Made by a program: the position numbers and the translations under genes. Shown here piece by piece: positions 24,576-33,898 of a stretch of DNA of 64,000 nucleotides. Numbering within the stretch: position 1 is the stretch's first letter; the number at the start of each line of letters is the position of its first letter. The stretch covers positions 1 through 64,000 of the forward strand of contig CALLQI010000012.1 of the NCBI GenBank assembly GCA_938014885.1, read 5' to 3'. Source of the stretch: an uncultured bacterium. Its GTDB lineage: Bacteria; Planctomycetota; UBA8742; UBA2392. A model generated the notes under the pieces. That model was not told the origin of the DNA. It saw nothing but the letters and a program-made list of their open reading frames with translations, and made no database searches.

Positions 24576-26024
24576 ATGCACATCGCAATCGTGCGTACCG
24601 AATTCATCAAGTCACGCGGCGGCGCGGAACGCTATGCTGTCAACTTGGCGCGCCACTGGCTTGCGCAGGGGCATCGCATCAGCGTGGTCTGCGCGAAGCA
24701 CGATGCGCAGGACGCGCAAGGCATGGAAGTCCACACCGTATCGCGGCCAAAGGTACTGGGCCCTTTCAAACACCGCTGGTTTGCCGCAAGGGCCGGGCAA
24801 TGCGCCCGCGAAACCGGGGCCGAGGCCGTGCTGTGCCTCGCCCGCGGGTATCCCGGCGACGTGCTGAGGCTGGGCGACGGCCTGCACCGCTCGTGGCTTG
24901 GCGCGCGTTACCCCGACCTGGGCCAGCGCAAACGCGCGCTGCTGAACCCGCGCCACCGCGAACTGATGAAGCTGGAACAGCAGGTTTTCCTGCCCGGGCG
25001 ATTCCAGCTGTATGTGGCCAACAGCGAGATGATCCGGCGCGCCGTGGTGCACATGTACGGTGTGGACCCGGCCCGCGTGATCGTGGTCCCCAACGGTGTC
25101 GATGGCGACCGCTACGGCCTGGCGCAGCGCGCCGGACGCACCGCGTTTCGCGCGGCGCAGGGCGTTGCGCCAGAGGTGCCGCTGGTGCTGTTTTCCGGAA
25201 TGGACTTTCGCCGCAAAGGGCTTGAGCAGGCGGTGCGCGGCTTTGTCGCGCTGGCAAGGCTGCGCCCGGACGCGCGCTTTGTGTGCGTGGGCCCTGGCGA
25301 CACGCGCGATGCGCAGGCGTTGATCGCCGGCGCGGGCTTGACGCGTCAAGCCGCGTGGGTTGAGCAGGCTGACGCCATGGGTGCCTGGTACGGTGCGGCC
25401 GACGTTTTTCTGCTTCCAAGCATGCACGACCCCAGCGCCAACGCGGTCACGGAGTGCCTGGCGTGTGGAACTCCGGTCATCACCAGCAGCGAAAACGGTG
25501 CGCGCCAGCACGTTCGCAATGGAGTCAACGGCTACGTTCTGCACGACCGAAATGACGCCGACGAGATGGCGGCACGTGCGCTCGCACTGGTTGAAGGCCC
25601 AGTTCAGGCCGATGCCGTCGCCCATGCCGCCGGGCTGATCAGCGCTGCAGAGAACGCGCAGCGCGTGCTTGCCGTGCTGCAAGCCGCCGTTCGCATGCGC
25701 GCTGAGCAGGCCCGGGTCACGACCGGCACAAACCCCGCGCGCGACTGGGACTTCAGCCAGCCCGATCAGCTTCACGCGGCTGCGAGCTGGCTTGGCGACA
25801 TGCATCGCCGGGGCTATCGGGGGCTTCAGGCAACCGTCACCGGCGCGCGCTTCACGGCCGCACCCGGCGAAGCGGCGACAGACGCCTTCAAGGAGATGCG
25901 GCCACTGGCAACGCTGTGCGTGAAGCAAGTCGGACGCATTGCTTCTGTGCGCGCGCTGAAGGCTTACTTGTGGGCACTGGCGCGCCCGATTACTGTTCGC
26001 GATGCCTTGGGCAGGCTGGGCTGA
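24576..26024 (+). CDS. GT4-family glycosyltransferase
   Basis: 482 aa. The GT-B fold starts HIAIVRTEFIKSRGGAERYAVN, with the GGAE pattern of WaaG-like enzymes. The second half contains VPNGVDGDRY, the MDFRRKGLEQAV segment, and ADVFLLPSMHDPSANAVTECLACGTPVITS with the EX7E-type donor-site region. WaaG-like enzymes add a sugar to the lipopolysaccharide inner core. A C-terminal extension of about 100 residues is unlike the core family. It starts eight bases after the phosphatase stop and leads into a WaaP-like kinase gene. Confidence 0.88.
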   Translation: MHIAIVRTEFIKSRGGAERYAVNLARHWLAQGHRISVVCAKHDAQDAQGMEVHTVSRPKVLGPFKHRWFAARAGQCARETGAEAVLCLARGYPGDVLRLGDGLHRSWLGARYPDLGQRKRALLNPRHRELMKLEQQVFLPGRFQLYVANSEMIRRAVVHMYGVDPARVIVVPNGVDGDRYGLAQRAGRTAFRAAQGVAPEVPLVLFSGMDFRRKGLEQAVRGFVALARLRPDARFVCVGPGDTRDAQALIAGAGLTRQAAWVEQADAMGAWYGAADVFLLPSMHDPSANAVTECLACGTPVITSSENGARQHVRNGVNGYVLHDRNDADEMAARALALVEGPVQADAVAHAAGLISAAENAQRVLAVLQAAVRMRAEQARVTTGTNPARDWDFSQPDQLHAAASWLGDMHRRGYRGLQATVTGARFTAAPGEAATDAFKEMRPLATLCVKQVGRIASVRALKAYLWALARPITVRDALGRLG

Positions 26025-26085
26025 CCGCACCCCGGATTCGTCGGTGGCGCATTCGGCGTGCCCCGGTAAACTGCAGCGATACCAC

Positions 26086-27696
26086 ATGAACGCTGCCGAC
26101 CACATCCCGGCATTGCTGCGTCCGCTGTCCGGCCAAGTCTCGCTGGTTGAAGGCCACGGCGGCGCGGAAAGCGCGCTGCACGCCCTGCGCGACGCCTTGG
26201 CGCGCACGGACAGCGTCAAAACGCTACGCGTGAGGCCGGGCCGCGCGGTGTTTGAAGTGAAAACGACTTCGGGCGAATTCATCGTGAAGGCCTACGAGCC
26301 CGGGTTCATGGGCAAAATGTCACCGGCGCGGTTCTGTGAGTCAGGGGCCGAGTGGCGCGCGCTGGAGCTGGCCGCCCGACGATCCATTCCTACGGCGACA
26401 GGGCTGGCGCTGCTGAGCGCGAAAGCGCGGCCTGCGGTGAATTACGTGGTAACGCAGCGCATCGCCGGTGCGGCCGAACTGGAAGCGTACCTTGAACGCG
26501 AAAGTGACCGGCTGCGCGACGACGCGCGGTTGCAGCGCAAAGTAGTGGAAGGCTTTGCCGGGCTGGTCGCCGGGCTGCACAAGGCAGGACTGCTGCATCG
26601 CGACCTGCACCTGCGCAATATTCTGATCTCACCACCGCGCCGGGGTGAAGACGCGCAATTCTACGTCGTCGACCTGGATGAAGCGGACTTCACCGGCCCG
26701 ATGCCGCCACTTGCCGACCGGGTAGCCAACCTGGCGATGCTGTCGCTGTGCTTCCCGATGGTGTCGCAGGCAACACGCCGGCGCTTCTACGTGGCCTATT
26801 GCCGCGCGTTAGGCGAGTCCGAGCTGCGCCGCGAAACGATCCGCGAGATCGAAGAGCGTGCCATCGCCCGCGAGTTTGAGCTGAATACCGTGCGCGTGGC
26901 CACATGCACCGAGCCCAGCAGCGCGATCGCCCGGGTGGCGCGCGGCGACACCCTGCTGCTGATCTTCCGCCGCGCCAGCAACGCCGACCTGGAACAGCTT
27001 GAGTCGCCGCTCGCCAAGGCAGCACCCGAAACCTGGCCCCAGCTGCTGCAAGACCACTTCGAGCTGCGCCTTGGCGAAGGCCACCTGTGGAAGCTCAAGA
27101 CCCCGATTGAGGCCGTGAACGGCCCGCCCGCCCGCCGCAAGCTGGAAGCCATGTGGGGCCGCCTGCTTGAGCTGAATGCGATCCGGGCCGGCGCCCCGGC
27201 ACCGCTGGCTTGCTTGGTGCAAGTGCCGGAACTTGCGGTATACGCGCGGTTGCCGGGTACGCTTTCGCCGCTGATGAAGCTGAAGGATCACGGCAGCCTG
27301 CCTTTCTTTGAAGAGCTCGGCCGCATGCTGGTGCGTCTGCACCGTCACGGCTGCTACTACCTGCCGCTGGAGCCTGAGGTGCTGGCCGAGGGCCTGAATG
27401 TCTGCGTTGACCGGCGTGGCCGCCGGACACTGGTGCTGACCGCGCCGGACCATATCTTCCGTGGCACGCCGACCGCGCTTGGCCAGCAGGCGGTGGCGAG
27501 CCTTGGGCGCGTGGCCCGGGCCGTAAGCGCGCAAGCCGGCGAGCGTGCGATGAAGGAAATGATCTGGAGTTATTCGCGGGTACTGCGGCTGAATCACTTC
27601 GATACCGGTGCTCTGCTGGACGAAGCGAAGCGAATCCCCACCGGCAACACACTGGTGATGACCCGGGGGATTGAACGCAGCCGCATCGCGCGTTGA
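26086..27696 (+). CDS. WaaP/Kdo-kinase-like protein with a degenerate second kinase-like half
   Basis: 536 aa from ATG 26086. The first half has lipopolysaccharide-kinase features: the Lys in FIVKAYEP (about 68), GLLHRDLHLRNILI (168-181) with the catalytic Asp, and VVDLDEADF (194-202) as the metal-binding Asp segment. The second half repeats the layout (WKLKTPIEAVNGPPARRKLE; RMLVRLHRHGCYYLPLEPE; RRTLVLTAPDHIF), but the HRD and DFG-like residues are gone, giving a probable pseudokinase. Between GT4, GT9 and msbA genes it probably phosphorylates core heptose or Kdo. Confidence 0.85.
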   Translation: MNAADHIPALLRPLSGQVSLVEGHGGAESALHALRDALARTDSVKTLRVRPGRAVFEVKTTSGEFIVKAYEPGFMGKMSPARFCESGAEWRALELAARRSIPTATGLALLSAKARPAVNYVVTQRIAGAAELEAYLERESDRLRDDARLQRKVVEGFAGLVAGLHKAGLLHRDLHLRNILISPPRRGEDAQFYVVDLDEADFTGPMPPLADRVANLAMLSLCFPMVSQATRRRFYVAYCRALGESELRRETIREIEERAIAREFELNTVRVATCTEPSSAIARVARGDTLLLIFRRASNADLEQLESPLAKAAPETWPQLLQDHFELRLGEGHLWKLKTPIEAVNGPPARRKLEAMWGRLLELNAIRAGAPAPLACLVQVPELAVYARLPGTLSPLMKLKDHGSLPFFEELGRMLVRLHRHGCYYLPLEPEVLAEGLNVCVDRRGRRTLVLTAPDHIFRGTPTALGQQAVASLGRVARAVSAQAGERAMKEMIWSYSRVLRLNHFDTGALLDEAKRIPTGNTLVMTRGIERSRIAR

Positions 27697-27738
27697 CGCG
27701 GCACGCTGGACGGCCGGGCATTGCCCGGCGGAGAGTTG

Positions 27739-28833
27739 ATGGCGCAAAGCCAGCCACAGGACCTCACAGGCAAGCGCCTGCTGCTGATCAAGCCTTCATC
27801 GCTTGGCGATGTCTGCCACGCCGCCGCCACGGCCTGGGCGCTGAAAGAACGCTGGCCGGGCCTGCACCTGACATGGCTGGTGAACACGACGTTTGAGCCG
27901 CTGGTGAAGCCCCTTTCGTGCGTCGATGCGACGTTGCCTTTTGAGCGCAGCCGGTTCAAAGGCCTGTTCGGGCCGGTTACGCGGCGCGGCGAATTCAAGA
28001 GTTTCGTTGGCTCGCTGCGTGCAGGGCGCTTTGACGTGGTGCTGGACCTGCAGGGACTGTTTCGAAGCGGCTTGTTCGGTTGGCTCAGCCGCGCGGCGCT
28101 TCGTGTGGGACAGCGCGGCGCGCGCGAGTGCGCGGGCGTGTTTTACAATTGCAGCGTTGAAGTACCGCCAAACCCCGTGCACGCGCGCGAACGCTACGCG
28201 GCACTGGCGGCAGCGCTCGGTTGTGCGACACCGCAGCGCGAAGACCTCGATGTAACCGAAGTCGAGCGCTCCGACGCCCGCGAGCTGCTGGCCAACGCGG
28301 GCTTCACCGGCGGTCCGCTGGTGGCAGTGTGCCCGGCTGCACGCTGGGAGTCCAAAGTGTACCCGGCGGCGCACTTCGCTTCTGTGCTGGACCAGCTTTG
28401 CGCCGAAGCCGGTGTTGCCCATCCCGTTCTCGTGGGCAGCGCGGACATGCACACGACATGCGACGGGGTCGCCAACGCGTGCAAGGTCGCGAAACCTGTG
28501 AACCTGTGCGGCCGCACGAACCTGCGCCAGCTGGCGGCCGTTCTCGACATCGCGTCGCTGCTGGTCACCTGCGACAGCGGCCCGATGCACATTGCGGCGG
28601 CGCAGAAAACGCCGGTGCTGGCCCTGCTGGGGCCCACCGACCCGCAGCGCACAGGCCCGTACGGGCAACTCGGCAACGTGATGTCGGGCGAATGCGAGTT
28701 GAAGCCCTGCCTGAAGCGGCATTGCCCCGGGATGGAACAAAAGTGCCTGCGTGACCTCACACCGCTTTCTGTCGCAGCGAGGGCGAAGAAGCTGCTGGAC
28801 GAAGCTATGGTGGGCACACGGCCGCAGCCATAG
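27739..28833 (+). CDS. GT9-family heptosyltransferase
   Basis: 364 aa from ATG 27739, preceded by GGAGAG. Typical N-terminus LLLIKPSSLGDVCHAAATAWALKERWP (about 12-38), the middle FDVVLDLQGLFRSGL, and the ADP-heptose site region AVCPAARWESKVYPAAHFA and LVTCDSGPMHIAAA. It adds heptose to the lipopolysaccharide inner core on the cytoplasmic face. Its neighbours (WaaP-like kinase, MsbA) agree. Confidence 0.92.
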   Translation: MAQSQPQDLTGKRLLLIKPSSLGDVCHAAATAWALKERWPGLHLTWLVNTTFEPLVKPLSCVDATLPFERSRFKGLFGPVTRRGEFKSFVGSLRAGRFDVVLDLQGLFRSGLFGWLSRAALRVGQRGARECAGVFYNCSVEVPPNPVHARERYAALAAALGCATPQREDLDVTEVERSDARELLANAGFTGGPLVAVCPAARWESKVYPAAHFASVLDQLCAEAGVAHPVLVGSADMHTTCDGVANACKVAKPVNLCGRTNLRQLAAVLDIASLLVTCDSGPMHIAAAQKTPVLALLGPTDPQRTGPYGQLGNVMSGECELKPCLKRHCPGMEQKCLRDLTPLSVAARAKKLLDEAMVGTRPQP

Positions 28834-28882
28834 TGATGCTGATGAAGGCTGCAACCTGATCGCGTTGGGAACAAGAAGCGGC

Positions 28883-30724
28883 ATGCCCAAAGAGGAAGAA
28901 CAAGCCAAGCTGAAGTGGAACCTGCTGAACCTGCGCAGGGGGGCCGCCTACTTCAAACGCGTGTGGCCATATGTGAAGCCGACCTGGCCGCAGCTTGTGC
29001 TGGTGGGCATCGGGATGGCGCTGTTTTCGGCGGGGTACGGCATCCGCCTTACGGTGATCATTCCGCTTGTGAAACTGGCGCAGAACTCGGAAAGCGTCAC
29101 GGCATCTGACGCATCGGCAACCATCGAAAGCCTGATCCCAAGCGCTGCAATACTGTTTGCCGGCGCGTTTGCGATGGCAATCGGGACTTACCTGAAGCAC
29201 TACTTCACGGGCTATGTGGTGGCCAGCACGCGTATCGGGCTGCAACGTGACATCGTGGCCCGGGTGCTGGCGCTGCCGATGGCGTTCTTCAACAAGGAGC
29301 GCAAGGGCGCACTGATCACGCGCATGACAAGCAATGCCACGAACGCCGGCAAGTTGGTGAAGATCGCGCTCGAGAGTGTGCTGTCCAACCCGCTGACGAT
29401 GCTGTCTGTTCTCGGAGTCATGATCTACACAAGCCCGGTGCTGACGCTGTTCACGCTGGTGGTATTCCCGGTGGTGCTGATCCCGGTGATGCTGTTTGCG
29501 GGAAAGATCCGCAAGGCGACCAAGAAGAAGTACCAGCGCAGTGAAGTCGCGGGGAACTTCTTTCTGCAGATGCTGGATGGCATTCGCGTAGTCAAGTCGT
29601 ATCGCCTGGAAGAAGCGCAGCGCCAGGACTTCTGGCGCGTCTCCAACGAAGTCTTCCGGAAGGAACGCAAGGTCGCACGCTACAAGGGGCTATCCCGCTT
29701 CGGCGTCGAGATCACCTACAACTCCATGATGGCCGCGGCACTGCTGGGCGTGGGACTGATTTTCACCACAGCCTGGTTTCATGAAACCGGCGGCATCGGT
29801 GTGTTCATGCAGTTCTTTGCTGCACTGGTGCTGCTGTATGACCCGGCCCGCAAGTTCGGGCATTCGCTGAACGAGTTGCAGGAGTCGACGGCCGGCCTTG
29901 AGGCCGCGTTGCAACTGTTGGACCGCCAGAGCGACCTGAAAGACCGCGACGGCGCAGTAGAGGCCTCACCCGACTTCAAGACGATCGAGTTCCGCGATGT
30001 GGCCTTCCAGTATGAGGCCGAGCGCCCCGTCTTGCGTGGCCTCAGTTTCACAGTGCAGCGCGGACAGTTTGTGGCGTTCGTCGGTCAAAGCGGCCATGGC
30101 AAGTCCACGCTGATGGACCTGATCCCGCGCTTTTACGATCCAACGCAGGGCGCGATCGTGATTGACGGCGTTGACTTGAAGGACATGAAACTGGACTCGT
30201 GGCTCAAGAACATCGCGATCGTCAGCCAGGAGACTTTCCTGTTCAACACCACCATCCGCGACAACATCCAGTCCGGCGGTCGCGATGCCACGGAAGAAGA
30301 AGTGATTGCGGCCGCGCGCCACGCGCACATCTGGGACGACATCAAGGCGATGCCAAAGGGGCTTGATACGCCGCTTGGCGACCGTGGTGTCACGGTCAGC
30401 GGCGGGCAGCGCCAGCGCATCGCGATTGCGCGCGCCTTCCTGCGCAGGGCGCCGATTTTGCTGCTGGACGAAGCCACCAGCAGCCTGGACACGAAAAGCG
30501 AACGCGTCGTGCAGCAGGCCCTCGATGAACTGGTAGAGGGTTGCACCGTATTCGCGGTCGCGCACCGGCTAAGCACGATACGGCGCGCCGACCTGATACT
30601 GGTACTGCACGAAGGCCGCATCATTGAACGCGGCACCCACGAAGAGCTGCTGGCGCAAGAGGGAACCTATGCGGCCTCGTGGCGCCTGCAGCAAGGCGAC
30701 CCTGAAAATGTGGAGGCTGCGTAG
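28883..30724 (+). CDS. msbA: Lipid A export ABC transporter (MsbA-like)
   Basis: 613 aa from ATG 28883. Six membrane helices lie in the first 300 residues, then one nucleotide-binding domain: Walker A GQSGHGKSTLMDLIPRFYD (about 402-420), Q-loop VSQETFLF, signature VSGGQRQRIAIARA, Walker B ILLLDEATSSLD, and H-loop AVAHRLSTIRRAD. A half-transporter acting as a homodimer, it flips core-lipid A across the inner membrane. Placement among core glycosyltransferases supports the msbA call over other lipid or drug exporters. Confidence 0.9.
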   Translation: MPKEEEQAKLKWNLLNLRRGAAYFKRVWPYVKPTWPQLVLVGIGMALFSAGYGIRLTVIIPLVKLAQNSESVTASDASATIESLIPSAAILFAGAFAMAIGTYLKHYFTGYVVASTRIGLQRDIVARVLALPMAFFNKERKGALITRMTSNATNAGKLVKIALESVLSNPLTMLSVLGVMIYTSPVLTLFTLVVFPVVLIPVMLFAGKIRKATKKKYQRSEVAGNFFLQMLDGIRVVKSYRLEEAQRQDFWRVSNEVFRKERKVARYKGLSRFGVEITYNSMMAAALLGVGLIFTTAWFHETGGIGVFMQFFAALVLLYDPARKFGHSLNELQESTAGLEAALQLLDRQSDLKDRDGAVEASPDFKTIEFRDVAFQYEAERPVLRGLSFTVQRGQFVAFVGQSGHGKSTLMDLIPRFYDPTQGAIVIDGVDLKDMKLDSWLKNIAIVSQETFLFNTTIRDNIQSGGRDATEEEVIAAARHAHIWDDIKAMPKGLDTPLGDRGVTVSGGQRQRIAIARAFLRRAPILLLDEATSSLDTKSERVVQQALDELVEGCTVFAVAHRLSTIRRADLILVLHEGRIIERGTHEELLAQEGTYAASWRLQQGDPENVEAA

Positions 30725-31947
30725 TGGCCAAGGACCACCCGTCCAACCGCAGTGAAGTCACGCCACGCCGCGATACCACGCGCATCCGCAAGCCCGGCGG
30801 GCGCGACACGGACCGGGTGCGCCCTTCGCGGCCGCTGCGGATTGCCCTGTTCGCGCCGCAGACGCAGCTTGATGGCATTACCCTGTACACAAGGGCGTTG
30901 GCCCGGTGCCTTCTTGAATCGGGCAACCAGGTGCTGCTGGTGGCGCCGGAGGGCAAACAGGCCGAGACGATCGAGGTCGAAGTTCCGAACTGGCACAGGC
31001 TACCCGCCGGCCGCACACTCGGGTTCTTCGGTTGGCGGCGCCTGCGCGATGCGTTGCGCGAATTCGGGCCGGACCTGGTGCATGCCGTTGAGCCATCGCC
31101 GTCGCTGCACGCTGTCAGGGCCGCCGACATGCTGGCCTGCCAGGTTGTGGTCAGCGTGCACGGTATCAGGCCTGAGGAAACACCTTCACCCGGGGATACC
31201 GACTACGATGCGTACATCGCTTCTGACCAGGCTGTGCGCGCCACTCTGCTTAATGATTGCCGGCTTGAACGCGCGCGCACGACGCTGATACCGGATTGCG
31301 CATTTGCGGAAAACCCACCCGCTGAGCGCGATCTGGCTGACACACGTAAGCGCGCGGTGATCGGCTGGGTCGGGCCCCTGAACACCGGCAGCGACTACCG
31401 CACGTTTGTGGAGGCCGCGCTGAAGGTCTCCGCACAGGGCCACGACGCGATGTTTTCCATACTGGGCGACGGCCCCGAATCGCCGAACGTGCGCGAATTC
31501 ATTGAGTCCCGCGGCCTGACGCAGCGCATCGTGGTGATTGATAACCTGTACGACTACTCACGCGTCTGGCAGCCGTTTGACGTCGTCGTCGTGGACAGCC
31601 GCCAGCGCGCCGCGGCGTTGATGGTGCTGAACGCCATGGCCAACGGGCGCCCCGTTATCACCAGCGAAGGCGGCGCGGTGTTTGACCTTATCAAGGACGG
31701 CGTCGATGGTCTGATCGTGCCGCGGCAAGACTCCGCGGCGCTGGCCGAACGCATACTGATGCTGGTCCAGAACCCGGCCGAAAGGCTGCGCATGGCCGTA
31801 GCCGGTTACCGCAAGGTTGAAGAAATGTATTCTCCGTCGGACATGGCTGATTCGTTGCTTTCCGTGTACGCCAGTATGCTGGCCGGGGAGCCGCTTCCCA
31901 AGAGCCTGGAGAACCGGCCGCGAAAGGCCGCGCGTCAGGGCGCGTGA
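30724..31947 (+). CDS. GT4-type glycosyltransferase
   Basis: 407 aa. GTG 30724 overlaps the last base of the msbA stop codon, so the two are translationally coupled. After an Arg-rich start comes a GT-B fold: IALFAPQTQLDGITLYTRALARCLLESG (about 40-67), IGWVGPLNTGSDYRTFVEAAL, and the donor-site region VVVDSRQRAAALMVLNAMANGRPVITSEGGA. In place of the usual EX7E the line reads SRQRAAALMVLNAMA, so the first Glu appears replaced. Probably a late core or O-chain transferase of this envelope block. Confidence 0.85.
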   Translation: MAKDHPSNRSEVTPRRDTTRIRKPGGRDTDRVRPSRPLRIALFAPQTQLDGITLYTRALARCLLESGNQVLLVAPEGKQAETIEVEVPNWHRLPAGRTLGFFGWRRLRDALREFGPDLVHAVEPSPSLHAVRAADMLACQVVVSVHGIRPEETPSPGDTDYDAYIASDQAVRATLLNDCRLERARTTLIPDCAFAENPPAERDLADTRKRAVIGWVGPLNTGSDYRTFVEAALKVSAQGHDAMFSILGDGPESPNVREFIESRGLTQRIVVIDNLYDYSRVWQPFDVVVVDSRQRAAALMVLNAMANGRPVITSEGGAVFDLIKDGVDGLIVPRQDSAALAERILMLVQNPAERLRMAVAGYRKVEEMYSPSDMADSLLSVYASMLAGEPLPKSLENRPRKAARQGA

Positions 31948-31984
31948 ACGCGCTGAAGTTGCCGTCCGGCTTGTACAGGTGCCC

Positions 31985-33100
31985 ATGCGAATCAATCAGT
32001 ACGACAGGTTGTTTGCCCACATCGGTACCATCACCGGCCTGCTGACCGCACGCCAGGTTGAAGAACTGTTTCGCATCGTCGAATCGGGCGAAGCTCGCGA
32101 CATGGCCACCGCCGCCAGCCGCCGCGGCATGCTGGCGGGTGATGTGGCGGCGGCCATCGCCATTCTGGCGTCGGAACTCGCGTCGCGGCGCATCGCTGAC
32201 GCAGTGGACCCTGACACAATTGCCTCTCGCGGCAAGGCCGGCGAAGCCCAGCGGCGCGACAGCGTCATGTACCCCAAGGCACTGGGCCAGTACCACAAGC
32301 TGCAGCAGATCGCGCGCGGTGCCATGGGCATCATTTTCAAGGGCGAGCGCCGCAGCGACGGCGTGGTGGTCGCGCTGAAAGTGCTTCCCGTGCAGCTTGC
32401 GACAGACCCTCAGGATATCGAACGCTTCAAGCGCGAGATCGAAACCATCACCAGCCTGGTGCACCCGAACATCGTGCGCGTGTTCGATTTCGGCCAGCAG
32501 GAAGACTTCTACTTCTACGCGATGGAATACCTCGAGGGCCGCAGCCTTCGCGAACTGATCCAGGATCGTGGCCACCTGGGCGCATTCCACGCCGCCGAAA
32601 TCGTACGCGATGCCGCCCGCGGCGTGGCCTACGCCCACCAGCACAACGTGATCCACCGCGACATCAAGCCGAGCAACCTGATGATCGTGCGCGACGGCAT
32701 CGTCAAGCTGGTTGACTTCGGCCTCGCGTTCCACAAGACCAGCGAGATCCTGACCGCCACGGGCATCAGTCTCGGCACGCCCGCGTACATGAGCCCAGAG
32801 CAAATCGAGGGCGGTCGCCGCGAGATTACCGAACGGACAGACATCTACAGCTTGGGCGTCACGCTGTTTGAGGCCGTCACGGGTCGTCGCCCATTCGAGG
32901 GCGACAACCAGTACGATGTAATGAAGCGCGTGTTGTTCGATTCCGCGCCGGCCGCAAACGCCGTGAATCCGGCCGTTCCCGAGGCATTGACGCGCATCAT
33001 CAGCCGCGCCATGGCCAAGAATCCTGAAGCGCGCTACGAGCGCGCGGCCGGGTTGATAGCGGATCTGGACGGCTTTCTGGATGAGTCAACAGGCACATAG
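31985..33100 (+). CDS. Soluble Hanks-type Ser/Thr kinase with N-terminal helical domain
   Basis: 371 aa from ATG 31985. The first 95 residues are a helical module (LLTARQVEELFRIVES, MATAASRRGMLAGDV) of the layout seen before the kinase domain of the gene at 51963-53264. The kinase domain has IARGAMGIIFKGE (about 109-121), Lys132 (VALKVLP), HRDIKPSN (224-231), DFGLAFH (244-250) and GTPAYMSPEQ. No transmembrane helix is visible, so it is cytoplasmic. It closes the envelope glycolipid block and lies just before the pilus cluster. Confidence 0.92.
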   Translation: MRINQYDRLFAHIGTITGLLTARQVEELFRIVESGEARDMATAASRRGMLAGDVAAAIAILASELASRRIADAVDPDTIASRGKAGEAQRRDSVMYPKALGQYHKLQQIARGAMGIIFKGERRSDGVVVALKVLPVQLATDPQDIERFKREIETITSLVHPNIVRVFDFGQQEDFYFYAMEYLEGRSLRELIQDRGHLGAFHAAEIVRDAARGVAYAHQHNVIHRDIKPSNLMIVRDGIVKLVDFGLAFHKTSEILTATGISLGTPAYMSPEQIEGGRREITERTDIYSLGVTLFEAVTGRRPFEGDNQYDVMKRVLFDSAPAANAVNPAVPEALTRIISRAMAKNPEARYERAAGLIADLDGFLDESTGT

Positions 33101-33377
33101 GTGTCGCATTAGGGTTGCAAAAGCTGTGCAAGCAATGCAAAGTCCGGCCTCGCAGCAGGTACAACCTCGGAATCGAACAATTTTCTGGAAAGAAACTAGA
33201 CACGCACTGTTGGCCGTGATAGTCTGGTGACATAACAGAGCGAAATACGTGAAGTGAATTGAAGATGCTGGTGAAGTTTGCACCTTTTGTGCTTTACAAG
33301 CAGTGCGCAGGTAACTTGAATTCTAACCCTCACCCGTTTGGTTCCGCCTGGGAAGGCATGTCTAGGAGAAAACTCGT
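33101..33377. other. 277-bp gap upstream of the pilin gene
   Basis: No gene is seen. The gap is lower in GC than its surroundings. A possible promoter is TTGGCC (33210-33215) and TAACAG (33233-33238) with 17-base spacing, leaving a leader of about 140 bases. A strong AGGAG at 33364-33368 precedes the pilin start. I found no sigma-54 -24/-12 pair with correct spacing. Confidence 0.4.
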
Positions 33378-33758
33378 ATGGTTAACAAGATGAAGAAGGG
33401 CTTTACCCTGATCGAACTGCTGATTGTGGTGGTTATCGTCGGCATCCTGGCCCTAGCCGCGATTCCGCTGATCACCAGCAACACCCGCGACGCACGCCGC
33501 GCAGAAGGCGAACAGCTGCTGGGTTCAGCCCGTGACGCTACCCGCGTCCAGTACTCGAAGAACGGCACGGCTCCGGCGACGATCTCGTCGTTCCAGACGC
33601 TGTCGGGTTTTGAAGGCAAGTACTTCAAGATTGTTGACACCATCACCTCGACCGCCACAACCGGCGCGATCAGCACCAACGCTGGCGCAGGCAGCGACGG
33701 CACTGGTACCATCACGTTCCAGTGGGCCAGCGGCCAAAGCACCATCGCTTGGGCCTAA
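33378..33758 (+). CDS. Type IV pilin or GspG-like major pseudopilin
   Basis: 126 aa with a short leader MVNKMKKG cut before FTLIELLIVVVIVGILALAA, the class III signal with Glu5. A short Gly/Ser/Thr-rich globular domain follows, with no cysteines. It has a strong ribosome site, a long leader and its own terminator, as expected for the most abundant subunit. The globular domain is small for a Gram-negative major pilin and could equally be a type II secretion pseudopilin. Confidence 0.92.
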   Translation: MVNKMKKGFTLIELLIVVVIVGILALAAIPLITSNTRDARRAEGEQLLGSARDATRVQYSKNGTAPATISSFQTLSGFEGKYFKIVDTITSTATTGAISTNAGAGSDGTGTITFQWASGQSTIAWA

Positions 33759-33784
33759 GCCAGCAAGTCTGAATCGTTTGGACA

Positions 33785-33817
33785 GAAGGGCTGCCACCAG
33801 GCAGCCCTTCTTGTCAT
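33785..33817 (+). terminator. Terminator after the pilin gene
   Basis: GAAGGGCTGCC (33785-33795) pairs perfectly with GGCAGCCCTTC (33800-33810) around ACCA, followed by TTGTCATT. It separates pilin transcription from the minor prepilin genes downstream. Confidence 0.85.
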
Positions 33818-33898
33818 TTGGCGAATCTTTCAAAATGTGTTTGATTCTTCCCGAAGCGCCGTGTAATCTTCGTGTAAGATTCCTGAACAGAGGTCACC

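Noticed and set aside
33260..33290. Sigma-54 promoter upstream of the pilin
   Set aside because: The GG and GC elements are ten bases apart (start to start) rather than twelve, so the -24/-12 spacing is wrong.
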